A stretch of 64,000 nucleotides of DNA from Streptomyces misionensis (GTDB lineage: Bacteria; Actinomycetota; Actinomycetes; Streptomycetales; Streptomycetaceae): positions 5,889,001 to 5,953,000 of the forward strand of contig NZ_FNTD01000004.1 in NCBI RefSeq assembly GCF_900104815.1, given 5' to 3'. Position 1 is the stretch's first letter. The number at the start of each line of letters is the position of its first letter. The notes below the pieces were generated by a model. It was not told the DNA's origin and searched no databases. It worked only from the letters and a program-made list of their open reading frames with translations. Shown here piece by piece: positions 34,832 through 43,492 of this stretch. The translations under genes were made by a program, and so were the position numbers.

Positions 34832-37425
34832 ATGGCACGCGGGAAGCTTCGGATCTATCTCGGCGCGGCACCGGGTGTGGGCAAGACGTACGCGATGCTG
34901 GCCGAGGCCCATCGCCGTACCGAGCGGGGCACCGACTGCGTCGTGGCGTTCGTCGAGCATCACGACCGCCCCCGCACCGAGGTGATGCTGCACGGCCTGG
35001 AGCAGGTCCCCCGCAAGGACCTGGAGTACCGCGGGGGCGTCTTCGGCGAGATGGACGTGGACGCCGTACTGCGGCGCGCGCCCGCCGTCGCCCTGGTGGA
35101 CGAACTCGCGCACACCAACATCCCCGGCTCGCGCAACGCCAAGCGCTGGCAGGACGTGGAGGAACTGCTCGCCGCCGGGATCGACGTGGTGTCGACCGTC
35201 AACATCCAGCACCTGGAGTCACTCGGCGACGTCGTCGAGTCGATCACCGGGGTGCGCCAGCGCGAGACCGTGCCGGACGAGGTGGTGCGCCGGGCCGACC
35301 AGATCGAGCTGGTCGACATGTCCCCGGAGGCGCTGCGCCGCCGGATGGCGCACGGCAACATCTACCAGCCGGACAAGGTCGACGCGGCGCTGTCCAACTA
35401 CTTCCGCCCCGGCAACCTCACCGCCCTGCGCGAACTGGCGCTGCTGTGGGTCGCCGACCGGGTGGACGAATACCTGAACCAGTACCGCAGCGAGCACCGG
35501 GTCTCCAGGATCTGGGGCTCCCGCGAGCGGATCGTGGTCGGCCTGACCGGCGGCCCCGAGGGCCGCACCCTGATCCGGCGTGCCGCGCGGCTCGCCGAGA
35601 AGGGCGCCGGCGGCGAGGTCCTCGCCGTCTACATCGCCCGCAGCGACGGGCTGACCTCGGCCTCCCCGAAGGAACTGGCCGTCCAGCGCACCCTCGTGGA
35701 GGACCTGGGCGGCACCTTCCACCAGGTGGTCGGCGACGACATACCGGCCGCGCTGCTGGACTTCGCGCGCGGCGTCAACGCCACCCAGATCGTGCTCGGC
35801 TCCTCGCGGCGCAAGACCTGGCAGTACGTCTTCGGGCCCGGCGTCGGCGCCACGGTCGCCCGCGACTCCGGGCCCGACATCGACGTCCACATCGTCACCC
35901 ACGAGGAGGTCGCCAAGGGACGCGGACTGCCCGTGGCCCGCGGCGCCCGGCTCGGCCGCACCCGCATCCTGTGGGGCTGGGCCACCGGGATCGCCGGACC
36001 GGCGATCCTGGCGCTGCTGCTGATCACCGTCGACATCGGCCTCGCCAACGACATGCTGCTGTTCCTGGCCGTCACGGTCGCGGCGGCCCTGCTCGGCGGC
36101 CTGCTGCCCGCGCTCGCCTCGGTCGCCTTCGGCTCGCTGCTGCTGAACTACTTCTACACCCCGCCCCTGCACCGCTGGACCATCGCGGACCCGAAGAACA
36201 TCGTCGCCATAGTCATCTTCTTCTGGGTCGCGGTGTCGGTGGCCTCCGTGGTGGACCTCGCCGCCCGCCGCACCCACCAGGCGGCCCGGCTGCGCGCCGA
36301 GTCCGAGATCCTCTCCTTCCTCGCCGGAAACGTGCTGCGCGGTGAGACCAGCCTGGAGGAGCTGCTGGAGCGGGTCCGCGAGACCTTCGCCATGGAGTCG
36401 GCGGCCCTGCTGGAGCGGCAGAGCGACGTCGAGCCGTGGAACTGCGTGGGCCGGGCCGGCTTCGGGCCCGCCCTCCAGCGGCCCGAGGACGCCGATGTGG
36501 ACATGCCCGTCGGCGACCACATGGCGCTCGCCCTGACCGGCCGGCCGCTGCCCGCCGAGGACCGCCGGGTGCTCGCCGCGTTCGGTGCCCAGGCCGCCGT
36601 CGTCCTCGACCGCCGCCGCCTCCAGGAGGAGGCCGACCGGGCCCGCGCCCTCGCCGAGGGCAACCGCATCCGCACCGCCCTGCTCGCCGCCGTCAGCCAC
36701 GACCTGCGCACCCCGCTGGCCGGGATCAAGGCCGCCGTCTCCTCGCTGCGCTCCGACGACGTCGACTGGTCCGAGGCGGACCGGGCCGAACTCCTGGAGG
36801 GCATCGAGGATGGCGCCGACCGGCTCGACCACCTCGTCGGAAACCTGCTCGACATGTCCCGCCTGCAGACCGGCACCGTCACCCCGCTGATCCGCGAGAT
36901 CGACGTGGACGAGGTCGTGCCGATGGCCCTGGGCGGTGTGCCGGAGGACAGTGTCGACCTGGACGTGCCCGAGACGCTGCCGATGATCCAGGCCGACCCC
37001 GGACTGCTCGAGCGCGCGGTGGCCAACCTGGTGGAGAACGCCGTCAAGTACAGCCCGCCCGGACGGCGCGTCCTGGTCTCCGCCAGCGCCCTCGCCGACC
37101 GGGTGGAGGTGCGGGTGGTGGACCGCGGACCCGGCGTCCCGGACGCGGCCAAGGACCGCATATTCGAGCCCTTCCAGCGGTACGGCGACGCCCCGCGCGG
37201 CGCCGGCGTCGGGCTCGGACTCGCCGTCGCCCGCGGCTTCGCCGAGGCCATGGGCGGCACCCTGAACGCGGAGGACACGCCGGGCGGCGGACTCACCATG
37301 GTCCTCAGCCTGCGCAGTCCGAACGGAACACAACCCTCGGCACAGCCCGGCCCCGGCACGGCGGCCACCCCCGCCCCGAGGACGCCGGGGCGGACAACGC
37401 GGAACCAGAAAGGCAGACCCTATGA
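34832..37425 (+). CDS. kdpD: Osmosensitive K+ channel histidine kinase KdpD, 3' end disrupted
   Basis: Sensor kinase for K+ limitation. The N-terminal KdpD/P-loop domain (GAAPGVGKTYAML) is followed by a USP domain (~235-370), four TM helices (~385-475), GAF-like domain, H-box AAVSHDLRTPLAG (H623), N-box NLVENAVKYS and G-boxes DRGPGVPD and GVGLGLAVARG. Conserved homology ends near 37,313. The frame then has no stop: it continues through kdpE in another frame and into the OB-fold gene, ending at 38608 (1259 codons). A TGA overlapping the kdpE start (37423-37425) is in a different frame and would close a normal ~865-residue KdpD ending PERQTL, so one base seems to be missing in the tail. ATG at 34832. 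Confidence 0.88.
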
Positions 37426-38141
37426 TGAGCCCGAATGGGGGGACGCCCCAGACCCCCACGAGGGTCCTCGTGGTCGACGACGAGCCGCAGATCGTGCGCG
37501 CCCTCGTGATCAACCTCAAGGCACGCAAGTACGAGGTGGACGCGGCCGCCGACGGCAGGACCGCCCTCGACCTCGCCGCCTCCCGCCACCCCGACGTGGT
37601 CGTCCTCGACCTGGGCCTGCCCGACATGGACGGCGTCGAGGTGATCAGGGGCCTGCGCGGCTGGACCCGGGTGCCGATCCTGGTGCTGTCCGCCCGCCAC
37701 TCCTCCGACGAGAAGGTCGAGGCCCTGGACGCGGGCGCCGACGACTACGTCACCAAGCCCTTCGGCATGGACGAGCTGCTGGCCCGGCTGCGGGCCGCCG
37801 TGCGCCGCGCCGAGCCGGTCGGCGCCGGCGAGGACGGCCTGACCGCCGTGGACGCCGAGGGGTTCACCGTCGACCTGGCCGCGAAGAAGGTCAACCGCGA
37901 CGGCCGGGACGTCCGGCTCACCCCCACCGAGTGGCATCTGCTGGAGGTGCTGGTGCGCAACACCGGCCGCCTGGTCAGCCAGAAGCAGCTCCTCCAGGAG
38001 GTGTGGGGGCCGTCGTACGGGACGGAGACCAACTACCTGCGGGTCTACATGGCGCAGCTGCGCCGCAAGCTGGAGGCGGACCCCTCGCACCCCAGACACT
38101 TCATCACCGAGCCCGGAATGGGGTACCGGTTCGAGAAGTGA
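37422..38141 (+). CDS. kdpE: Response regulator KdpE
   Basis: 239 residues. The receiver domain has D19/D20 and phospho-acceptor D63 (VVVLDLGLPDMDG), Thr/Ser in LVLSARH and Lys in VTKPFG. The C-terminal OmpR winged helix (RLTPTEWHLLEVLVRN to EPGMGYRFEK) follows. Partner of KdpD; normally activates the kdpFABC high-affinity K+ ATPase, which is not in this window. Either ATG of the doublet at 37422/37425 may be used, with AAAGGCAG upstream. It overlaps the presumed kdpD stop, as coupled kdpDE pairs usually do. Confidence 0.93.
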   Translation: MMSPNGGTPQTPTRVLVVDDEPQIVRALVINLKARKYEVDAAADGRTALDLAASRHPDVVVLDLGLPDMDGVEVIRGLRGWTRVPILVLSARHSSDEKVEALDAGADDYVTKPFGMDELLARLRAAVRRAEPVGAGEDGLTAVDAEGFTVDLAAKKVNRDGRDVRLTPTEWHLLEVLVRNTGRLVSQKQLLQEVWGPSYGTETNYLRVYMAQLRRKLEADPSHPRHFITEPGMGYRFEK

Positions 38142-38209
38142 GGAGGTGCGCGTACCGGGAGTGTGAGCGGGGATACGGCGCTGTCGGAGGGCCCCGGTAC
38201 GCTTCATGT

Positions 38210-38608
38210 ATGAGTGCTGTTCCTCGTTCCGAAAAGCCGGCCGGCCGGCTCCGGCGCATGTTCGACCGGCTGTCCTCGTCGCAGGAGGACCTGGAGTCCG
38301 AGGAGCTGCGCGAGGACGCCGAGACGGCGGGTTGTACGAAGATCGGCGACTGCCAGGACCGGCAGATCGTCACGGTAACTGGTACCTTGCGCACGGTCAC
38401 CCTGCGCCCGCGTGCCGGAGTCCCGGCCCTGGAGGCCGAACTGTTCGACGGCTCGGCCGCGCTGGACGTGGTGTGGCTCGGCAGGCGTTCCATCGTGGGT
38501 ATAGAACCGGGGCGCAAGCTGATCGCATCGGGCCGGATCTCGCTGAGCCGGGGCCGCCGGGTGCTCTTCAACCCGAAGTACGAACTGCGACCCCTCGGAC
38601 GGGAGTAG
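38210..38608 (+). CDS. OB-fold nucleic-acid-binding protein
   Basis: 132 residues. After a basic/acidic N-terminus (RLRRMFDRLSSSQEDLESEE), the rest matches a single OB fold (DRQIVTVTGTLRTVTL, VWLGRRSIVGIEPGRKLIASG), like the tRNA_anti-type domains of RecG- or DnaE-related proteins. It may bind single-stranded DNA or RNA. ATG at 38210 lies six bases after TACGCT (38198-38203), suggesting a leaderless transcript. The kdpD reading frame runs into this gene in the same frame, which I regard as accidental. The next gene follows after three bases. Confidence 0.85.
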   Translation: MSAVPRSEKPAGRLRRMFDRLSSSQEDLESEELREDAETAGCTKIGDCQDRQIVTVTGTLRTVTLRPRAGVPALEAELFDGSAALDVVWLGRRSIVGIEPGRKLIASGRISLSRGRRVLFNPKYELRPLGRE

Positions 38609-38611
38609 CCG

Positions 38612-39394
38612 GTGACGTCCCTCGACAAGCCGACCGAAGACACCGACCAGACCCCGCCCGGCCGGCCCGGCGACGCCCGCGCGGTGACCGAGGCGGCACT
38701 GTTCGAGGCCTTCGGCGGGGTCCGCGGCATGGTCGAGACGGTCGTGCCCGGCCTGCTCTTCGTCGCGATCTTCACGATCAACAAGGACCTGCACCTCTCG
38801 GCGATCGCCGCGCTGGCCGTCTCCCTCGTCCTGGTCGTGGTCCGGCTCGTCAGGAAGGACACCGTCAAGCACGCCTTCAGCGGCGTGTTCGGCGTGGCCT
38901 TCGGCGTGGTCTTCGCGATGTTCACCGGCAACGCCAAGGACTTCTACCTCCCCGGCATGCTCTACACGCTGGGCCTGGCGCTGGCGTACATCGTCACGAC
39001 CCTCGCCGGGGTCCCGCTGATCGGCCTGATCCTCGGCCCGGTCTTCCGGGAGAACCTCTCCTGGCGCACCCGCAACCCCGGCCGCAAGAAGGCCTACGCC
39101 AAGTCCAGTTGGGCCTGGGGCCTGATCCTGCTCGCCAAGTGCGCGATCCTCTTCCCGCTGTACTGGTGGTCGGACACCACCCGGCTCGGCTGGGTGCTGG
39201 TGGCCCTGAAGATCCCGCCCTTCCTGCTGGCGGTCTGGCTCACCTGGGTCTTCCTCGCCAAGGCGCCCGCGCCGATCGACGTCTTCGCGGAGATGGAGGC
39301 GCAGGAGGAGGCCGAGAAGGCCGAGAAGGAGCGCAGGGCGGCACCGGCCGCGGAGGGCGGGGAACCGGAGCCGGGGCGGCACCGCAAGGTGTGA
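38612..39394 (+). CDS. DUF3159 membrane protein
   Basis: 260 residues with about six hydrophobic segments (VVPGLLFVAIFTINKDL, ALAVSLVLVVVRLVR, AFSGVFGVAFGVVFAMFTG, YIVTTLAGVPLIGLILGPVF) and an Ala/Glu/Lys-rich cytoplasmic tail. Matches the actinobacterial DUF3159 family, usually found beside this OB-fold gene and the RCK genes; possible ion-related role by context only. GTG at 38612 behind GGGAG. Confidence 0.87.
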   Translation: MTSLDKPTEDTDQTPPGRPGDARAVTEAALFEAFGGVRGMVETVVPGLLFVAIFTINKDLHLSAIAALAVSLVLVVVRLVRKDTVKHAFSGVFGVAFGVVFAMFTGNAKDFYLPGMLYTLGLALAYIVTTLAGVPLIGLILGPVFRENLSWRTRNPGRKKAYAKSSWAWGLILLAKCAILFPLYWWSDTTRLGWVLVALKIPPFLLAVWLTWVFLAKAPAPIDVFAEMEAQEEAEKAEKERRAAPAAEGGEPEPGRHRKV

Positions 39395-39454
39395 CACCGC
39401 CGCGCGGCGGCACCGAGCCGCTGCCGGCCGTGAGCCATCACCGCGCCCACGACG

Positions 39455-39494
39455 ACGAGAAGGGCGCCCTTGGTGACAAGGGCGCCCTTCTCGT
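39455..39494. terminator. Bidirectional terminator, DUF3159 / TrkA genes
   Basis: Perfect 18-bp stem (39455-39472 with 39477-39494) and a GTGA tetraloop, between convergent genes. The longest perfect hairpin seen in the window. Confidence 0.95.
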
Positions 39495-39529
39495 GTGCTC
39501 GGGCGGTCAGGGCCGCGGCGGACCGGCGG

Positions 39530-40204
39530 TCAGGACTCTTCCGGCCTGCGCACCGACAGCAGCTCCTCCAGTTGCTGCTCGCGGGCCTGGGCGGCCACGA
39601 AGAGCAGTTCGTCGCCCGGCTCCAGGGAGTCGTCCCGCGACGGGGTCAGCACCCGGGTGCCCCGGATGATGGTGACCAGCGAGGTGTCCTCCGGCCAGCG
39701 CACGTCCCCCACCTGGGTGCCGGCCAGCGCCGACTCCTCGGGCAGGGTCAGCTCCACCAGGTTGGCGTCGCCGTGGCTGAAGCGCAGCAGCCGTACCAGG
39801 TCGCCGACGCTCACCGCCTCCTCGACCAGGGCGGACATCAGCCGCGGGGTGGAGACGGCCACGTCCACGCCCCACGCCTCGTTGAACAGCCACTCGTTCT
39901 TCGGGTTGTTGACCCGGGCGACGACCCGGGGGACGCCGTACTCCGTCTTGGCGAGCAGCGACACCACCAGGTTGACCTTGTCGTCACCGGTCGCGGCGAT
40001 CACCACGTTGCAGCGCTGGAGCGCCGCCTCGTCCAGGGACGTGATCTCGCAGGCGTCGGCCAGCAGCCACTCCGCCTGCGGCACCCGCTCCACCGAGATG
40101 GCGGTCGGGGCCTTGTCGACGAGCAGGACCTCGTGGCCGTTCTCCAGCAGCTCGGTGGCGATCGAGCGGCCGACGGCGCCGGCTCCGGCAATGGCGACCC
40201 TCAT
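39530..40204 (-). CDS. TrkA/KtrA-type RCK potassium-uptake regulator (second of pair)
   Basis: 224 residues. The Rossmann RCK_N domain starts MRVAIAGAGAVGRSIATEL (GxGxxG nucleotide motif). The RCK_C domain (~140-220) has DANLVELTLPEESALAGTQV. Such cytoplasmic subunits bind NAD(H), ATP/ADP or c-di-AMP and gate K+ transporters. Start: ATG at 40204, overlapping the upstream RCK gene's stop by one base, so the two are co-translated and may form a mixed ring. No TrkH/KtrB channel is adjacent; the KimA-like permease is divergent. Confidence 0.92.
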   Translation of the reverse strand: MRVAIAGAGAVGRSIATELLENGHEVLLVDKAPTAISVERVPQAEWLLADACEITSLDEAALQRCNVVIAATGDDKVNLVVSLLAKTEYGVPRVVARVNNPKNEWLFNEAWGVDVAVSTPRLMSALVEEAVSVGDLVRLLRFSHGDANLVELTLPEESALAGTQVGDVRWPEDTSLVTIIRGTRVLTPSRDDSLEPGDELLFVAAQAREQQLEELLSVRRPEES

Positions 40205-40875
40205 CAGTGACCGCCCTCCTCTTCCGGGCCCCCGGCGAACGCCGCCTCGACCTTCTCCACGTCGTCCGTCCGCATCATCACGTGCACGAGGTCGCCCTCC
40301 TGCAACACCGTCTGGGAAGTGGGCAGGATCGCCTCGCCCAGCCGGGTCAGGAACGCCACCCGGACGCCCGTGTCCTCCTGCAACTTGCTGATCTTGTGCC
40401 CGACCCACCGCGGGGAGGCGTGCACCTCGGCGAGCTGCACCCCGCCCGTGGGGTCCCGCCACAGCGGCTCCGCCCCGGAGGGCAGCAGCCGGCGCAGCAT
40501 CTGGTCGGCGGTCCAGCGGACCGTGGCCACGGTGGGGATGCCGAGGCGCTGGTAGACCTCCGCGCGGCGGGGGTCGTAGATGCGGGCGGCGACGTTCTCC
40601 ACACCGAACATCTCGCGGGCCACGCGAGCCGAGATGATGTTGGAGTTGTCGCCGCTGGAGACGGCCGCGAACGCGCCGGCCTCCTCGATCCCCGCCTCGC
40701 GCAGGGTGTCCTGGTCGAAGCCGACTCCGGTGACCCGGCGGCCCCCGAATCCCGGTCCCAGCCGACGGAAGGCGGTCGGGTCCTGGTCGATCACGGCGAC
40801 CGTGTGCCCCTGTTGCTCCAGGGTCTGGGCGAGAGCGGAGCCTACTCGCCCGCAGCCCATGATGACGATGTGCAC
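40204..40875 (-). CDS. TrkA/KtrA-type RCK potassium-uptake regulator (first of pair)
   Basis: 223 residues. RCK_N with MHIVIMGCGRVGSALAQTL (GCGRVG nucleotide motif) and acidic VIDQD at the end of strand 2, as in NAD-binding RCKs. RCK_C follows at ~135-215. GTG start at 40875. First gene of a two-gene leftward unit; together they could regulate a K+ importer or a low-affinity channel encoded elsewhere. Confidence 0.92.
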   Translation of the reverse strand: MHIVIMGCGRVGSALAQTLEQQGHTVAVIDQDPTAFRRLGPGFGGRRVTGVGFDQDTLREAGIEEAGAFAAVSSGDNSNIISARVAREMFGVENVAARIYDPRRAEVYQRLGIPTVATVRWTADQMLRRLLPSGAEPLWRDPTGGVQLAEVHASPRWVGHKISKLQEDTGVRVAFLTRLGEAILPTSQTVLQEGDLVHVMMRTDDVEKVEAAFAGGPEEEGGH

Positions 40876-41032
40876 GACCGTCCTTCCGATGTCAAGAGTC
40901 GTTGGCTTGGTCTGAACAGGTTCTCAGACCGCCGCCCAAGCTACACACGCATCGTCCCGGTCGGGCACCCCCGTGCCCCGGTCGCGCCGCTCGCCCGCCT
41001 CGTGCGCCCGCTCATCCGGTCGCCCCACGCGC

Positions 41033-41137
41033 TCATCCGGCCCGTCTTCGAGTGATGCTGCGCACGCTGCACAGGGTCAGGATTCCGAGGCCGGCCAGCG
41101 CGAGCACGGCCCCGATCAGCTCAGCGGTCGGGGGCAT
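41033..41137 (-). CDS. 34-residue single-span membrane peptide
   Basis: ATG at 41137, preceded by GGAGG with five bases between, the best Shine-Dalgarno site nearby. The product begins MPPTAELIGAVLALAGLG and continues with a hydrophobic run to ILTLCSV, then a basic tail RSITRRRAG. That gives one TM helix with a positive-inside C-terminus. Too short for usual gene callers. It sits between the RCK pair and the KimA-like permease, so an accessory role in K+ transport, as small KdpF-like peptides have, is conceivable; there is no sequence resemblance to KdpF. Confidence 0.6.
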   Translation of the reverse strand: MPPTAELIGAVLALAGLGILTLCSVRSITRRRAG

Positions 41138-41299
41138 GAGGGCCTCCAGGCATGGGCGGCAGGCGGGGTTTGCCATCTAGACACGGCCGGAGCCCGGGCC
41201 ACGGAATCCGTACATCACTTCGCCGTCGAGTTCACCCATGGGGAAGATATTGCGGACGGGGTGGGCGGCGCCCAGTGCGAAGGCTTACGATCCTCTCTC

Positions 41300-43348
41300 G
41301 TGTCCAAACTGACCGACGTGCCCAAACGGATTCTGATCGGGCGCGCACTGCGCAGTGACAGGCTGGGCGAAACGCTCTTGCCCAAGCGCATCGCACTCCC
41401 CGTCTTCGCCTCCGACCCGCTGTCCTCCGTCGCCTACGCGCCGGGGGAGGTTCTGCTGGTCCTGTCCATCGCGGGCGTGTCGGCGTACCACTTCAGCCCC
41501 TGGATCGCGGTCGCGGTCGTGGTGCTGATGTTCACCGTGGTCGCCTCCTACCGCCAGAACGTCCACGCCTACCCGAGCGGCGGCGGCGACTACGAGGTGG
41601 CGACCACCAACCTCGGCCCCAAGGCCGGCCTCACCGTCGCCAGCGCGCTGCTCGTCGACTACGTGCTGACCGTCGCCGTCTCCATCGCCTCCGGCATCGA
41701 GAACCTGGGTTCGGCCGTCCCGTTCGTGGTGGAGCACAAGGTCCTCTGCGCGACCGCCGTGATCGTCCTGCTGACGCTGATGAACCTGCGCGGCGTCAAG
41801 GAGTCCGGCAAGCTCTTCGCGATCCCGACGTACGTGTTCGTCGGCGGCGTCTTCATCATGATCCTTTGGGGCGCGTTCCGCGGCCTGGTGCTCGGCGACA
41901 CCATGCGGGCGCCGACCGCCGGCTTCCACATCAAGGCCGAGCACCAGGGCCTCGCGGGTTTCGCGCTGGTCTTCCTGATGCTGCGCGCCTTCTCCTCCGG
42001 CTGTGCCGCGCTCACCGGTGTCGAGGCGATCTCCAACGGCGTCCCGGCCTTCCGCAAGCCGAAGTCCAAGAACGCGGCGACCACCCTCGCGGCGATGGGT
42101 CTGCTGGCCGTCACCATGTTCTGCGGCATCATCGTCCTGGCCATGACGACCAAGGTGCGCATGGCCGCCAACCCGGCCACCGACCTGCTCAGCAACGGCC
42201 ACCCCCTCGGCTCCTCCTATGTGCAGAACCCGGTGATCTCCCAGGTCGCCGAGGCGGTCTTCGGCAAGGGCAGCTTCCTGTTCGTGCTCCTGGCGGCCGC
42301 GACCGCGCTGGTGCTGTTCCTCGCGGCGAACACCGCGTACAACGGCTTCCCGCTGCTCGGCTCGATCCTCGCGCAGGACCGCTACCTGCCCCGCCAGCTG
42401 CACACCCGCGGCGACCGGCTCGCCTTCTCCAACGGCATCGTGCTGCTGGCCGGCGCCGCCGCGCTGCTGACCGTGATCTACGGCGCCGACTCCACGCGCC
42501 TGATCCAGCTGTACATCGTCGGCGTGTTCGTGTCCTTCACGCTCAGCCAGACCGGCATGGTCCGGCACTGGAACCGCCACCTGGCCGTCGAGAAGGACCC
42601 CGCCAAGCGCCGCCACATGGTGCGCTCGCGCGCGATCAACACCTTCGGCGCCTTCCTGACCGGCCTGGTGCTCGTCGTCGTCCTGGTCACCAAGTTCACG
42701 CACGGCGCCTGGGTGGCCCTGCTGGGCATGTGCATCTTCTTCGCGACCATGACCGCGATCCGCAAGCACTACGACCGGGTCGCCGAGGAGATCGCCGCTC
42801 CCGAGGAGCCCGACGACGACCTGGTCCGCCCGTCCCGGGTGCACTCGGTGGTGCTGATCTCCAAGATCCACCGGCCGACCCTGCGGGCCCTGGCCTACGC
42901 CAAGCTGATGCGCTCCGACACCCTGGAGGCGCTCACCGTCAACGTCGACCCGGCCGAGACCAGGGCGCTGCGCGAGGAGTGGGAGCGGCGCGGCATCGAC
43001 GTACCGCTGAAGGTCCTGGACTCGCCGTACCGCGAGGTCACCCGCCCGGTGATCGAGTACGTCAAGAGCCTGCGCAAGGAGTCCCCGCGCGACGCGGTCT
43101 CCGTGATCATCCCCGAGTACGTGGTCGGTCACTGGTACGAGCACCTGCTGCACAACCAGAGCGCCCTGCGGCTCAAGGGCCGTCTCCTGTTCACGCCCGG
43201 CGTGATGGTCACCTCCGTCCCCTACCAGCTGGCCTCCTCCGAGGCGGCCAAGATGCGGGCCCGCAGGCGCCAGGAGTGGAGCGCCCCGGGCGCCGTCCGC
43301 CGCGGCCCGGCGGGGGAGCGGCCGAAGGAGCCGTCGACGAAGGGCTGA
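41300..43348 (+). CDS. APC-superfamily permease, KimA-like potassium transporter
   Basis: 682 residues: 12 predicted TM helices (~45-480) and a ~180-residue cytoplasmic C-terminal domain. The start of helix 1, LPVFASDPLSSVAYAPGEVLL, matches the DxLSSVAY block of KimA (YdaO) K+/H+ symporters, and the C-terminal part (VVLISKIHRPTLRALAYAK) fits their USP-like domain, the site of c-di-AMP inhibition in Bacillus. Amino-acid transport cannot be excluded, but the RCK and KdpDE neighbours favour K+. GTG at 41300; TACGAT at 41286-41291, eight bases upstream, suggests a leaderless transcript. The 162-bp gap upstream holds nothing else definite. Confidence 0.87.
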   Translation: MSKLTDVPKRILIGRALRSDRLGETLLPKRIALPVFASDPLSSVAYAPGEVLLVLSIAGVSAYHFSPWIAVAVVVLMFTVVASYRQNVHAYPSGGGDYEVATTNLGPKAGLTVASALLVDYVLTVAVSIASGIENLGSAVPFVVEHKVLCATAVIVLLTLMNLRGVKESGKLFAIPTYVFVGGVFIMILWGAFRGLVLGDTMRAPTAGFHIKAEHQGLAGFALVFLMLRAFSSGCAALTGVEAISNGVPAFRKPKSKNAATTLAAMGLLAVTMFCGIIVLAMTTKVRMAANPATDLLSNGHPLGSSYVQNPVISQVAEAVFGKGSFLFVLLAAATALVLFLAANTAYNGFPLLGSILAQDRYLPRQLHTRGDRLAFSNGIVLLAGAAALLTVIYGADSTRLIQLYIVGVFVSFTLSQTGMVRHWNRHLAVEKDPAKRRHMVRSRAINTFGAFLTGLVLVVVLVTKFTHGAWVALLGMCIFFATMTAIRKHYDRVAEEIAAPEEPDDDLVRPSRVHSVVLISKIHRPTLRALAYAKLMRSDTLEALTVNVDPAETRALREEWERRGIDVPLKVLDSPYREVTRPVIEYVKSLRKESPRDAVSVIIPEYVVGHWYEHLLHNQSALRLKGRLLFTPGVMVTSVPYQLASSEAAKMRARRRQEWSAPGAVRRGPAGERPKEPSTKG

Positions 43349-43492
43349 CGAAGGACCGAGGGTCGGGTCCCGGGCGGCGAGGCCGTAGACTGGTGGGCTG
43401 TTGTCGGTTCACCGGGCCGCGCTCGACCGCCCGGACCCGTCTCCCGGCCTTCCCTTTCCCCGTGTCGACAAGTCGATCTGGAGTCACCCACC

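Noticed and set aside
34766..38608. A single 1280-residue KdpD-OB fusion protein
   Set aside because: The middle 240 codons are an alternative frame of kdpE with Arg/Gly/Pro composition; a frameshift in the kdpD tail is simpler. Kept as a finding.
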